Source: Psychroserpens damuponensis (GTDB lineage Bacteria > Bacteroidota > Bacteroidia > Flavobacteriales > Flavobacteriaceae). Taken from it: a DNA stretch of 64,000 nt. Where the stretch lies: positions 359,001-423,000 of the forward strand of contig NZ_JXJO01000016.1 of assembly GCF_000826655.1 (NCBI RefSeq), in the 5' to 3' direction. The translations under genes and the position numbers were made by a program. The notes beneath the pieces were generated by a model. That model was given only the letters and a program-made list of their open reading frames with translations, searched no databases and was not told the DNA's origin. Below, piece by piece: positions 55,530 through 64,000 of the stretch (positions are counted from its first letter, which is position 1; each line of letters begins with the position of its first letter).

Positions 55530-56370
55530 GGTTTTAAAAGCAGGATTGTATGATTCAATTCAGGATCAAGGTAGAGTTGGTGTTCAAGAATTTGGTGTGC
55601 CATTATCTGGTGCTATGGATCAGTATTCTGCGGCTTTAGCAAATTCTATTCTTGGTAATGATGGTAATGCTGCGGTTTTAGAGAGTGTGGCTGTTGGTCC
55701 GCATTTAAGTTTTAGTCGAGAGACGTTGATTTGTGTCACAGGGGCAGATATGAATATTGTTTTGAATATGCAGCCAATTAAAAATAACACAGTCTATGAG
55801 GTGCGAGCAAACGATGAGCTTAAATTTGGAACTTGCCAATATGGTTACCGTTCTTATTTAGCCGTTTTAGGAGGTTTTCAAACTCGTGAGCAATTTGGTA
55901 GCCGAAGCATGTGTAAAGGTATTACGGCTTCTTATAAGTTGCTTAAAGGAGATGTTTTGCCAACTTTAAAAGTTGCAGCCCATATCAATAAAACTTTTGC
56001 ATCTGTAAAAATTAACAAATCACACTTTGAAACCTATAATTTTGAGGTGTTTAAAGGTCCAGAGTTTTGTTTGTTAGGTGAGCGTCAGCAGCAGCAATTA
56101 TTTGAATCTTTATTTACGATTTCGAAGGATAGTAATCGAATGGCATTTCAGTTAGACGAACCCTTTGATAATGCATTGTGTGGTATGATAACGTCATTAG
56201 TGCTACCAGGAACAGTACAGTTGACACCATCAGGGAAACTAATCATTTTAATGCGAGATTGTCAAACTACAGGTGGTTATCCTAGGGTGTTACAGTTAAC
56301 TGAAAAGTCAATTAATAGTATCGTTCAACAGTTTATTGGTAGTAAAATTGCGTTTAAATGTTTAAATTAG
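55522..56370 (+). CDS. pxpC: 5-oxoprolinase subunit C (KipA family)
   Basis: 282 residues from ATG 55522. The GTG at 55510 would add four residues. MVRVLKAGLYDSIQDQGRVGVQEFGVPLSGAMDQ is the KipA start. LILMRDCQTTGGYPRVLQLTEKS near the end is conserved. Third subunit of 5-oxoprolinase. The order DUF2891-NRAMP-PxpA-PxpB-PxpC recalls the Bacillus ycsG-ycsF-kipI-kipA locus. Confidence 0.94.
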   Translation: MVRVLKAGLYDSIQDQGRVGVQEFGVPLSGAMDQYSAALANSILGNDGNAAVLESVAVGPHLSFSRETLICVTGADMNIVLNMQPIKNNTVYEVRANDELKFGTCQYGYRSYLAVLGGFQTREQFGSRSMCKGITASYKLLKGDVLPTLKVAAHINKTFASVKINKSHFETYNFEVFKGPEFCLLGERQQQQLFESLFTISKDSNRMAFQLDEPFDNALCGMITSLVLPGTVQLTPSGKLIILMRDCQTTGGYPRVLQLTEKSINSIVQQFIGSKIAFKCLN

Positions 56371-56460
56371 TAGGAAAAAGACTTATTTTAACATAAAAAG
56401 TAGTTTTGTATTAAGATTTTATATACATTGCTCTCGCAATTAATTCAAAACAAATACATT

Positions 56461-56985
56461 ATGAAAAAACTAGTATTAATAATTTTAGGATTTATTCTTG
56501 GCGCTTTAGCCATGTATTTTTATTGTGTAAACAATCAATCTAAAGATAATATGACAGAAACACCAACACCAAGTGGAATTATTAATCCAGAAGAAATTAC
56601 AACATTAACAGAAGCTTACAATCCAAGGTACGATACCGTTACTAAAGCCTTTTTTAGAGGAGTGCCAGATGGAGATAATAGATCATCGTGGTATTCGTTA
56701 GAAGATTTACGTAATTATTTAACGATAGCCGAAAAACAAGCTAATGGCTTAAAATATAATATGGATGGCGTAAGAATTTATTTAGGAGCTAAGGCTGCAA
56801 CAGGAAAAGCGCCAGGTTATACAACCATGTTGTTTGTGCCAACAGGAACTCCTATGACATCTGAAGGGAAAATTCTTAACTTAGCACCACTTCAAGGAGG
56901 TGGAGGAAGTCGTGATATTCCTGGAGCAAAAGGATTAGATATGGGTGGTGAAGGTACACCTCCAGGTGTAAATTACCCTCAATAA
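56461..56985 (+). CDS. membrane-anchored unknown protein preceding a 7-TM protein
   Basis: 174 residues from the ATG at 56461; the upstream TTG start at 56428 adds residues that break the signal sequence. MKKLVLIILGFILGALAMYFY is an anchor or signal. Mature part is soluble and Gly-rich toward the end (QGGGGSRDIPGAKGLDMGG). Not recognised. 11 bp before the 7-TM gene, so in one unit with it and the kinase. Confidence 0.8.
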   Translation: MKKLVLIILGFILGALAMYFYCVNNQSKDNMTETPTPSGIINPEEITTLTEAYNPRYDTVTKAFFRGVPDGDNRSSWYSLEDLRNYLTIAEKQANGLKYNMDGVRIYLGAKAATGKAPGYTTMLFVPTGTPMTSEGKILNLAPLQGGGGSRDIPGAKGLDMGGEGTPPGVNYPQ

Positions 56986-56996
56986 TATCTAGCTTA

Positions 56997-57707
56997 TTGA
57001 AAGCGTTTTTAATTGATAATGGAATTTATATAACAAAAGTATTAGAGTTTATTGCTGCTTTTGCAGGAACACTCTATATTAGAAAAAATAAAAATTCTGT
57101 AATTAAGATTTTTGTAATATACCTCTGGATAACATTTATCATAGAGGTAGTTGCATTATATACTTATGTCATGCAACACAATTATGACTATAACTGGTTT
57201 ATAGCTATTAAAAACAGTAATTTTTGTAACAATAGATGGCTCTATAATATCTATTCTTTTTTAGCAATAGGTTTAATAGGGCTGTTTTATTCAAATCTAA
57301 TGAGTACTAAATTATTTAGAAATATTATTAGAGTCGTATTTATCTTTTTTAGTGTTTTTGTGTTTATGTTTTTTACTCTAACCGATGCATTTTTTGCTAG
57401 ATCTATTCCTTATGCATTTGTATTAGGAACCGTAGTTATATGTTTATATGTAATTTTATATTTTATTGAGTTAATGAGAAGTGAAGAATTACTCAACTTT
57501 AAAAAAATGCCATCATTTTACATTAGCATTGCGTTATTATTGTGGTATTTATGCGCAACACCTCTTTTTATATTTGATTCTTATTTTAAAGCGGTAAATA
57601 CAGATTTTGTTAATTTTAGAAATGTATTTTTATTAATCATAAACATTTTTACCTACTTATGCTTTACGTTTGGTTTTTGGTATTCGCTCAAGAAGAGCAA
57701 GCAATAA
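56997..57707 (+). CDS. seven-helix membrane protein of unknown function
   Basis: 236 residues with seven hydrophobic helices (about 5-28, 34-58, 75-95, 104-130, 132-158, 170-192, 200-232) and very short loops. TTG start, since no ATG or GTG is better placed. It overlaps the kinase gene and could be its sensory partner in the membrane. No extracellular domain or enzyme motif. Confidence 0.8.
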   Translation: MKAFLIDNGIYITKVLEFIAAFAGTLYIRKNKNSVIKIFVIYLWITFIIEVVALYTYVMQHNYDYNWFIAIKNSNFCNNRWLYNIYSFLAIGLIGLFYSNLMSTKLFRNIIRVVFIFFSVFVFMFFTLTDAFFARSIPYAFVLGTVVICLYVILYFIELMRSEELLNFKKMPSFYISIALLLWYLCATPLFIFDSYFKAVNTDFVNFRNVFLLIINIFTYLCFTFGFWYSLKKSKQ

Positions 57708-58477
57708 ATGAAGAACAAATGGCATTAATAGCTTATGTTATTTTTGCAGTCTTGTTACTTTGTATAATGGCTATTTTGTTTTTTGTAACCTTCCAGAAAC
57801 GAAAAAACAGTTTGTTATTAAAACAAATAGAGCAACAAAAAGCATTTGATGAAGAAATCTCTAGATCTCAAACCGAAATCCAAGAAGAAACCTTAAAGTA
57901 TGTTGGTAGAGAGTTGCATGATAATGTTGGTCAATTACTTGCTTATGCCAATATGCAACTCAATGCTTTAAATTCAAAAGTTCCTGATAACATAAAAAGT
58001 AATGTTAGTGAAACCACTCAAATTGTAAAAGATAGTTTAAAGGAAGTACGAGCATTATCAAAATCCTTAAATAATGAAGTATTATCAAATATTGGTTTAC
58101 AAGCTTCAATTGAAAATGAAATGCAACGCTTAAAGCGCATGGATTTTTCTTCTACGGAATTAGAAATACTCGGCACCCAAAGAGAACTTAAGAATAAGAA
58201 ACATGAAATCATCATTTTCAGAATTTTGCAAGAGTTCTTTTCTAATTCGGTTAAATATTCCGAAGCAGATGAAATTAAAGTGGTTTTAGATTATCAAGAA
58301 AAGCAATTAGTCGTTAAGGCCTCAGATGATGGTAAAGGTTTTGATATCACATGGGCCGAACAAGGATCTGGAATCATAAACATGAAAAGTAGGGCAAAAC
58401 TAATTAATACTCAATTTGATCTAGAATCACAAATTGAAAAAGGAGTAACCTTAACACTCACGTATCCGTTTGATTAA
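57659..58477 (+). CDS. HisKA_3-type sensor histidine kinase
   Basis: 272 residues, one membrane helix (about 22-45, IAYVIFAVLLLCIMAILFFV), a coiled coil, phospho-accepting His in RELHDNVGQLLAYANM and HATPase motifs (LQEFFSNSVKYSEADE, DDGKGFD, GSGIINMKSRAKL). The start may be the Met at 57719, which gives the short N-tail usual in this group. Kinases like this normally pair with a LuxR-type response regulator, but the next gene is a pseudouridine synthase on the other strand. Confidence 0.88.
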   Translation: MLYVWFLVFAQEEQAINEEQMALIAYVIFAVLLLCIMAILFFVTFQKRKNSLLLKQIEQQKAFDEEISRSQTEIQEETLKYVGRELHDNVGQLLAYANMQLNALNSKVPDNIKSNVSETTQIVKDSLKEVRALSKSLNNEVLSNIGLQASIENEMQRLKRMDFSSTELEILGTQRELKNKKHEIIIFRILQEFFSNSVKYSEADEIKVVLDYQEKQLVVKASDDGKGFDITWAEQGSGIINMKSRAKLINTQFDLESQIEKGVTLTLTYPFD

Positions 58478-58492
58478 AATAAACGAATAATA

Positions 58493-59203
58493 TTAAGCTT
58501 CACAAGCGTTCCATATTGGATCATTTGGTAAATTTGCTATAACATCAATGTTTACTTTAGACACAGGATGAATGAACTGTAATCTTCTAGCATGTAAATT
58601 GATGCTTGCATCCTTGTTACTTCGGTCAAAACCGTATTTTAAATCCCCTTTAATTGGAGATCCAATATTAGATAATTGAACTCTAATTTGATGGTGTCTA
58701 CCAGTTTCTAACTCAATCTCCAAAAGCGTATAATTATCTAATGCTTTTAAAGTTTTATAATGCAAAATAGCTTTTTTACTATCTTTTATTTCCTTCGGAA
58801 ATGCCCTAGATTTATTATTTTTAGGATTCTTTTTTAACCAATTAATTAGGGTGTCTTCAGCTTGCTCTGGAGCATTTTTAACAATCGCCCAATAGGTTTT
58901 ATTGGCTTTTTTATCAGCAAATAATTTATTAAGCCTTGGTAGCGCCTTGCTCGTTTTGGCAAACATCACAATACCTGTTGTTGGTCGATCTAATCTATGA
59001 ACAACACCTAGGTACACGTTTCCTGGTTTATTGTATTTATCTTTTATATAGTCTTTAACTACATCACTTAGCGGTTTATCTCCAGTGCGATCACCTTGTA
59101 CAATATCGCCAGCACGTTTGTTAACGATTATGATATGGTTGTCTTCATAAACAACCTGAAGATTAGATGTATTAGATAGTATTTTTCCAGAAGGTTTAGC
59201 CAC
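58493..59203 (-). CDS. RluA-family RNA pseudouridine synthase
   Basis: 236 residues, GTG start. Catalytic motif HRLDRPTTGIVMFAKTS with the essential Asp, and LLEIELETGRHHQIRVQL. No S4 domain. Modifies rRNA or tRNA uridines. Downstream of panB by 31 bp, so the two are probably cotranscribed. Confidence 0.92.
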   Translation of the reverse strand: MAKPSGKILSNTSNLQVVYEDNHIIIVNKRAGDIVQGDRTGDKPLSDVVKDYIKDKYNKPGNVYLGVVHRLDRPTTGIVMFAKTSKALPRLNKLFADKKANKTYWAIVKNAPEQAEDTLINWLKKNPKNNKSRAFPKEIKDSKKAILHYKTLKALDNYTLLEIELETGRHHQIRVQLSNIGSPIKGDLKYGFDRSNKDASINLHARRLQFIHPVSKVNIDVIANLPNDPIWNACEA

Positions 59204-59234
59204 AAAAACAAGAATAATTATTATTTACTGTATA

Positions 59235-60053
59235 CTAATACTGTTCCGTATCACTAGGAAAATCTTTAGATTTAACATCGTCAACATATTGTCCAATGGC
59301 AGTAGTCATTTCTTCGTATAAATTCATGTAACGTCTTAAAAAACGTGGATTGAATTCATGTGTCATGCCAATCATGTCGTGAAGTACTAAAACTTGTCCG
59401 TCAACACCACCTCCTGCGCCAATTCCAATCACAGGTATAGACACACTTTTTGCAACTTCTTCAGCTAGTTTTGCAGGTATTTTTTCTAAAACAATACCAA
59501 AACAACCCGCTTTTTCTAGCATTAAAGCATCTTCTTTGAGTTGTTGCGCCTCTTGTTCTTCTTTGGCACGAACCGTATATGTTCCAAATTTATAAATGGA
59601 TTGAGGTGTTAAGCCTAAATGTCCCATAACAGGAATTCCAGCATTTAGAATACGTTTTATAGAATCTTTTACTTCTTTTCCGCCTTCCATCTTTACGGCA
59701 TGTCCACCAGATTCTTTCATGATTCTAATTGCCGATCGTAGCGCTTCTTTAGGATCACTTTGATAACTTCCAAAAGGTAAATCAACAACCACTAAAGCCC
59801 TGTCAATTGCTCTAACTACAGAGGAAGCATGATAAATCATTTGATCTAATGTAATAGGTAAAGTCGTTTCATGGCCAGCCATCACATTACTAGCAGAATC
59901 ACCAACCAAAATCACATCAATGCCAGCACCATCAACAATTTTTGCCATGGTATAATCATAAGCAGTTAACATAGAAATTTTCTCGTTATGTTGCTTCATC
60001 TCTACTAGAGATTTTACGGTAACTCTTTTGTAATCTTTTTTTGCTACAGACAT
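59235..60053 (-). CDS. panB: 3-methyl-2-oxobutanoate hydroxymethyltransferase
   Basis: 272 residues. [43 protein letters not shown] and [14 protein letters not shown] are family signatures with the metal Asp and Glu. First committed step of pantothenate synthesis. panC and panD are not in the window. First gene of a pair with the RluA gene. Confidence 0.96.
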   Translation of the reverse strand: MSVAKKDYKRVTVKSLVEMKQHNEKISMLTAYDYTMAKIVDGAGIDVILVGDSASNVMAGHETTLPITLDQMIYHASSVVRAIDRALVVVDLPFGSYQSDPKEALRSAIRIMKESGGHAVKMEGGKEVKDSIKRILNAGIPVMGHLGLTPQSIYKFGTYTVRAKEEQEAQQLKEDALMLEKAGCFGIVLEKIPAKLAEEVAKSVSIPVIGIGAGGGVDGQVLVLHDMIGMTHEFNPRFLRRYMNLYEEMTTAIGQYVDDVKSKDFPSDTEQY

Positions 60054-60157
60054 GTGGTAATATTTAGTAATTCGTAAAAATACAGAGATTTCTTAAACTT
60101 TATTTATTCTGAAGCTTAAAAACCTTTAATTTTATAATTCATCGGAAATTTTAAAGA

Positions 60158-60637
60158 ATGAAAATCCTCAACTTTTGCATTATAATTTTTATACATACCC
60201 TTTCTTTTTCGCAAACTACAGAACAAGATAAAGTCAAGGCAACCATTCAACAATTTTTTGAAGGCTTTCATAAACAGGATAGTATAATGATTTTGCAAAC
60301 AGTTCATAAAGATATTAAAATGCAATCTATAGCAAAAAATAGAGAAGGAGTGACGGTATTAAATACTTCAGACTTTTCTTCATTTTTAAAATCAATTGTA
60401 TCAATTCCGAAGGAAAAAACATTTAGAGAAACGATTTTAGAGTATTCTATTCAAGTCGATGGACATATGGCACATATCTGGACGCCTTATAATTTTTATT
60501 TTGATGGTAATTTTAGCCATTGTGGTGTAAATTCCTTTCAGTTATTTAAAGAAAAAGGGCAATGGAAAATTATTTATTTAATTGATACACGCCGTAAAAA
60601 ATGTAATTACGACAAGTTTAATCACCTTAAAGATTAG
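60158..60637 (+). CDS. exported NTF2-like (SnoaL/DUF4440-type) protein
   Basis: 159 residues. Signal peptide MKILNFCIIIFIHTLSFSQ. Mature part: VKATIQQFFEGFHKQDSIMILQTVHKDIKMQS, then AHIWTPYNFYFDGNFSHCGVNSFQLFKEKGQWKIIYLIDTRR, the alpha+beta cone of the NTF2-like fold. Function of such exported forms is unknown. Divergent from panB. Confidence 0.85.
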   Translation: MKILNFCIIIFIHTLSFSQTTEQDKVKATIQQFFEGFHKQDSIMILQTVHKDIKMQSIAKNREGVTVLNTSDFSSFLKSIVSIPKEKTFRETILEYSIQVDGHMAHIWTPYNFYFDGNFSHCGVNSFQLFKEKGQWKIIYLIDTRRKKCNYDKFNHLKD

Positions 60638-60674
60638 AGATATAAGAGTGAGCTTTGCGCCTTTGCAATACCTA

Positions 60675-62099
60675 TTAGCAGTCCGATAAATGCACACCTA
60701 CAGCCAAACCACCTTCACTAGTTTCTTTGTACTTTGTATTCATATCCTTTGCAGTTTCCCACATGGTTTGCACCACTTTATCTATAGGCACTTTTACATT
60801 GTTAGGATCTGTATCTAAAGCGAGTTCACATGCATTGATAGCTTTTATGGCTCCCATTGCATTACGCTCTATACATGGTATTTGAACCAATCCACCAATG
60901 GGATCGCAGGTCATTCCTAGATGATGTTCCATTGCAATTTCAGCAGCAACTAAAACTTGTTCAGGTGTGCCACCAGAGAGTTCACAAAGCGCACCAGCAG
61001 CCATGGCAGATGATACACCTATTTCAGCCTGACAACCACCCATTGCAGCACTTATTGTAGCTCCTTTTTTAAAGATACTTCCTATTTCTCCTGCAACAAG
61101 TAAAAAGCGTTTGATATCTTCAAAATTAGCATCGTGGTTTTCTATAACCAAATAATACATTAGTACAGCAGGAATTACTCCTGCACTACCATTAGTAGGC
61201 GCAGTGACAACGCGTCCTAGTGAAGCATTAACTTCATTTACTGCTAAGGCAAAACAGCTAACCCATTTTAAGATTTGTCTAAATTTTACTTCAGTTCCTC
61301 TAATAGAGTAGAGCCATTCTACTGGATTTGTATAAGGCACATCTCCTTTTAATTTTTGATGCATGTCATAAGCACGACGTCTTACATTTAAGCCACCAGG
61401 AAGATTGCCTTCGGTGTGACAGCCAACATACATGCATTCTAACATCGTATCCCAAACACGTTGAATTTCAGAATCTATAGTCTCTATTGATCGTATAGAT
61501 TTTTCATTCTCTAAAACAACACCAGAAATTGGTAAATCTAGTTGATGACAAAATTTTAATAATTGTACGCCGTTTTCAATAGGATAAGGAAATGTACAGT
61601 AAAAGGTGATTTTATTTTTCTTTGAAACTTTGCGCTCTTCTTGTACTACAAATCCACCACCAATAGAATAATAAGTAGATTTATAACGTCTACCATTAAT
61701 TGTTGCGGTAAATGTCATTCCGTTAGAGTGAAATGGTAAAAATTTTCTATTAAAAACAATATCATTTTTAATATCAAATTCTATGGTACGTTCGTTATTA
61801 AATAAAAGCGTATTAGTGTTTTTTACAGAAGCAACAATTATATCAATTGATTCAACAGGAACATATTCAGGGTCAGCACCACTTAAACCAAGTATAACCG
61901 CAAAATCTGTAGCATGACCTTTACCTGTTAAAGATAAAGACCCAAAAAGATCCACTGTTATGTGTTCAACCTTATCAAATTTCTTGGTAAGTTTAAGATC
62001 TTTAATCCAACGTTCGGCAGCTCTCCAAGGTCCTAATGTATGAGAACTTGATGGGCCAACGCCAATTTTGAGCATGTCAAAGACAGAAATACACTCCAT
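60675..62099 (-). CDS. sdaA: L-serine ammonia-lyase, iron-sulfur type
   Basis: 474 residues, fused beta and alpha domains. [17 protein letters not shown] in the N-terminal part; [48 protein letters not shown] and [20 protein letters not shown] provide the Cys ligands of the 4Fe-4S cluster. Turns serine into pyruvate and ammonia. A -7 element TATATTTG lies at 62128-62121, about 22 nt before the ATG. Confidence 0.95.
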   Translation of the reverse strand: MECISVFDMLKIGVGPSSSHTLGPWRAAERWIKDLKLTKKFDKVEHITVDLFGSLSLTGKGHATDFAVILGLSGADPEYVPVESIDIIVASVKNTNTLLFNNERTIEFDIKNDIVFNRKFLPFHSNGMTFTATINGRRYKSTYYSIGGGFVVQEERKVSKKNKITFYCTFPYPIENGVQLLKFCHQLDLPISGVVLENEKSIRSIETIDSEIQRVWDTMLECMYVGCHTEGNLPGGLNVRRRAYDMHQKLKGDVPYTNPVEWLYSIRGTEVKFRQILKWVSCFALAVNEVNASLGRVVTAPTNGSAGVIPAVLMYYLVIENHDANFEDIKRFLLVAGEIGSIFKKGATISAAMGGCQAEIGVSSAMAAGALCELSGGTPEQVLVAAEIAMEHHLGMTCDPIGGLVQIPCIERNAMGAIKAINACELALDTDPNNVKVPIDKVVQTMWETAKDMNTKYKETSEGGLAVGVHLSDC

Positions 62100-62120
62100 T
62101 TACGAAATCGTTTAAGTGCG

Positions 62121-62128
62121 CAAATATA
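62121..62128 (-). promoter_or_regulatory. -7 element of sdaA
   Basis: Minus strand TATATTTG fits TAnnTTTG; the start codon follows 21 nt later. No clear -33 box. Confidence 0.45.
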
Positions 62129-62168
62129 AAGTATATATTGAATTTTAGTACCACAATTATAAAATAAA

Positions 62169-62199
62169 AAAGCACTTTCAAATATGTTGAAAGTGCTTT
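62169..62199 (-). terminator. terminator of the choice-of-anchor T9SS gene
   Basis: AAAGCACTTTCAA (62169-62181) and TTGAAAGTGCTTT (62187-62199), a perfect 13-bp stem with a 5-nt loop. The A-rich stretch on the left is the U-tail on the minus strand. Confidence 0.9.
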
Positions 62200-62221
62200 A
62201 GTAAATACTTAAACTAGAGGT

Positions 62222-64000
62222 TTATTTAATAATTATTTTTTTAGTTTCTCCAGTATTTGTTTTTAAAATATAAGTGCCCGAAATAACATTTGGTATTTTA
62301 AGTGATCCCGTTTGTAACTGAGATGTAATCACTCTACCTTGAATGTCAAATAGAGTAACATCTACTAATTTATTGAAAAACACAGTCTGGTTGGCTGCAC
62401 TTGGATTAGGAAATAGTTTCAAGTTGTTATCTGTGCTAGAGATTTCATTACTACTTAATTTCACCTTATCTAAAGAATAAACGCTTACAGTAGAGCTTAC
62501 TTCATTTGATAAGACAATTAATGCAGTATTACTAGGGCTATCTTCTGGAGAAATATAAAGTATCCCTTCTGGACCTAAATCACCACCTTCATCGTTTCCT
62601 AAATCTCTATTATTCACATAGCTCTCAAAAACTGGGTTTTCAGGATTTGTAACATTGTAAGTCATGAATCCGCCAACACGTTCTAAGGTGATAAAAGCGT
62701 AAAATTCTCCATCAATTTGAGCAACAGTTACCCCTTCTGGTTCAGGGCCTTTATTGTCACTTCGATTTTTAAACGTATTATTACTATTGCTTGCATTGAA
62801 TAGTGCTCCATAAATAGGATCTGCAGCAGTAATACGCTCAAAATCGTCACCACTATCATAAACTAATGCACCAGTTGTTGTGTTCCATATACTAAACGAA
62901 CGAGTTCCAAATACATGGATTTCATCAAAATCTCCATCATTATCGATATCTCCAGTTGCATTTGTGATAGAAAGCGCTCCTAGATTGGTATCTAATGCTA
63001 ATTGATTTTGGTTATTAAAAACGGCAGGATCTAACGTTATATCTCCTAGAGATACTTCTTCTTCAAAAGCATCGTATTCTCTGGCATCACCTTCGTTTGC
63101 TGTTACTAAATATGTAATGTCTCCAATGTTATAAGATGCAATGGCATCTGGCATATACATTCCTTTTATTGGCCAATTAGCCATAAAAATAAAATTGGTA
63201 TCATTAGATGTATCAATTGTATTTCTGGATAGGCTATGATCCTTTAAGCCTAAAGGCATAATATCTGTAATTGTATTGGTGGTAAGATCAATAACACCAA
63301 TTGCATTATTTTCTTGTAAAGAGACCCAAGCCGTTTGCGAATCTTCAGAAAACGTAATATACTCAGGTTCTAAATCTTGAGATACTGATGATCCAGGACC
63401 AAAGATTCTAACGTTCTCAGCTTTTAAACTCGCTAAATCTGCATCAAAATTATTAAAGTTGATGTGTATAACATTAGCTTGTGTAATATTTTCTAATCCG
63501 CCAGTGACGTCTATTACAGTGATGCTGCCTTCCGGATCTATGGTATAATCATTATTTGGTTGGCCTTCATTTGCAACCAATACCTTTGTACCATCTGGAG
63601 AGAACGTGACCATGTCTGGCAAATTTCCGACGGTAACAGTAGAAGTAATAGTACCATTTGTATCCATAAACAGAACGATACCATCTGCTGTAGGTCCATT
63701 TGAAACTGAAGCAACTACAAATCCATTATGAGTAGCAACACTTGTTGGTCCTTCTGTACCATAAGCAGATAAATCAATAGAGGTTATGGTATTGATTGCT
63801 GTTAAATCTGAAAAATCTAAAATTTCAATCTTAGCACCTGTAGAGTTTAATACAAATAAACGTTGTGTGGCTGCATCATATGCAGAGATTTCAGCAGAAC
63901 CAGCATCATCTACCAAATAGCTTGTAGCAAAGTTAATATCTAATAAGTTGGAAGCAGCAGGTACTACCACATCATTATCAAGAATATAAATACCAATAAC
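62222..64000 (-). CDS. choice-of-anchor I-type secreted protein with T9SS sorting domain, 5' end missing
   Basis: At least 592 residues. The frame stays open through the right window edge (codons for VIGIYILDND precede the GTG at 63970), so the true start and signal peptide lie outside. Body of LVAN/YNPE-type beta-propeller blades (VTFSPDGTKVLVANEGQPNNDY, YLVTANEGDAREY, PEGVTVAQIDGEFYAFITLERVGG), as in choice-of-anchor I domains related to alkaline-phosphatase-like proteins. C-terminal type A sorting domain: KLFPNPSAANQTVFFN ... ISGTYILKT. Surface or secreted. Confidence 0.9.
   Translation of the reverse strand, partial: VIGIYILDNDVVVPAASNLLDINFATSYLVDDAGSAEISAYDAATQRLFVLNSTGAKIEILDFSDLTAINTITSIDLSAYGTEGPTSVATHNGFVVASVSNGPTADGIVLFMDTNGTITSTVTVGNLPDMVTFSPDGTKVLVANEGQPNNDYTIDPEGSITVIDVTGGLENITQANVIHINFNNFDADLASLKAENVRIFGPGSSVSQDLEPEYITFSEDSQTAWVSLQENNAIGVIDLTTNTITDIMPLGLKDHSLSRNTIDTSNDTNFIFMANWPIKGMYMPDAIASYNIGDITYLVTANEGDAREYDAFEEEVSLGDITLDPAVFNNQNQLALDTNLGALSITNATGDIDNDGDFDEIHVFGTRSFSIWNTTTGALVYDSGDDFERITAADPIYGALFNASNSNNTFKNRSDNKGPEPEGVTVAQIDGEFYAFITLERVGGFMTYNVTNPENPVFESYVNNRDLGNDEGGDLGPEGILYISPEDSPSNTALIVLSNEVSSTVSVYSLDKVKLSSNEISSTDNNLKLFPNPSAANQTVFFNKLVDVTLFDIQGRVITSQLQTGSLKIPNVISGTYILKTNTGETKKIIIK

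Larger units (their letters stand above)
746..60412. repeat. dispersed octamer TTCCGAAG (both orientations)
   Basis: By eye 33 exact copies. Starts of TTCCGAAG on the plus strand: 6905, 9764, 14716, 28576, 28930, 30949, 32278, 32706, 37809, 39018, 43022, 45287, 46365, 47467, 51786, 52304, 55124, 58258, 60405. Starts of CTTCGGAA: 746, 2943, 3109, 12681, 14186, 28052, 31950, 41023, 42723, 42734, 44237, 52143, 53397, 58793. Most are inside genes and two are intergenic (9764, 28052). Confidence 0.75.

Noticed and set aside
63968-63970. GTG at 63970 as the true start of the T9SS protein
   Set aside because: The frame is open to the window edge and no signal peptide follows this codon, so the gene is truncated.
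1-64000. CRISPR arrays, rRNA and tRNA genes
   Set aside because: Searched by eye; no regular repeat-spacer units, no tRNA cloverleaf and no rRNA-like conserved blocks were seen.

Overview
The window is AT-rich chromosomal DNA with the marks of a marine-type Flavobacteriaceae genome (Bacteroidota). Two secreted proteins carry C-terminal type IX secretion (T9SS) sorting domains. Promoters fit the Bacteroidota TTTG / TAnnTTTG pattern, there are almost no Shine-Dalgarno sequences, and many lipoproteins or membrane proteins have flavobacterial relatives. There is no rRNA or tRNA gene, CRISPR array, insertion sequence or prophage. About 58 protein genes cover nearly everything. The rightmost gene runs off the edge.

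Layout. 0.2-3.0 kb: a TetR regulator with an SDR oxidoreductase and two matching palindromic operators, then a sulfatase. 3.0-6.3 kb: a di-heme cytochrome c peroxidase-like lipoprotein (operon with the sulfatase), a divergent LysR/LysE-type exporter pair and a Gdx/SugE-like SMR pump. 6.4-7.7 kb: a peroxiredoxin, an odd thioredoxin (CGNC) and a small acidic protein in one operon. 7.9-13.7 kb: NhaC antiporter, Cys/Met PLP enzyme, lone NUMOD4/HNH endonuclease-like gene, flavin monooxygenase, Lrp regulator. 13.7-16.8 kb: CPBP protein, PAS-LuxR regulator, dihydrolipoyl dehydrogenase.

17.0-20.8 kb holds the most unusual locus: five tandem paralogues of an uncharacterised single-pass membrane protein (DUF6090-like). 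Membrane anchors are nearly constant and outer domains strongly diverged. The first four genes are coupled by ATGA overlaps. Next to it are a GYF_2-like protein, a LytS/LytTR two-component pair, a small TolQ/MotA-like channel protein, and a sigma factor followed by an overlooked 58-codon gene and an MscS channel.

25.8-39.5 kb: S1/P1 nuclease, DEAD-box-family helicase, PabB/TrpE-like synthase, TilS, adenine deaminase, YheT-like hydrolase, a 1172-residue FG-GAP T9SS protein, aldose epimerase and a DASS symporter. 39.8-44.8 kb: an unusual operon of a membrane patatin, an extensin/M15-like zinc protein, a small unknown and an exported barrel-like protein. 44.9-51.4 kb: ComM/YifB, then a five-gene surface-glycan-like cluster (SDR, SMP-30, GT2 fusion, ATP-grasp, second glycosyltransferase). 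51.7-56.4 kb: DUF2891, NRAMP and PxpABC 5-oxoprolinase. 56.5-58.5 kb: anchored protein, 7-TM protein and histidine kinase with no response regulator. 58.5-64 kb: RluA, PanB, NTF2-like, serine dehydratase and a truncated choice-of-anchor T9SS protein.

Two genome-scale signals stand out. The octamer TTCCGAAG (either strand) occurs about 33 times by eye where base composition predicts one or two, sometimes forcing rare codons. In at least three genes (tetR-like, tilS, DEAD helicase) a TAnnTTTG -7 element ends only 4-5 nt before the start codon, which predicts leaderless mRNAs.
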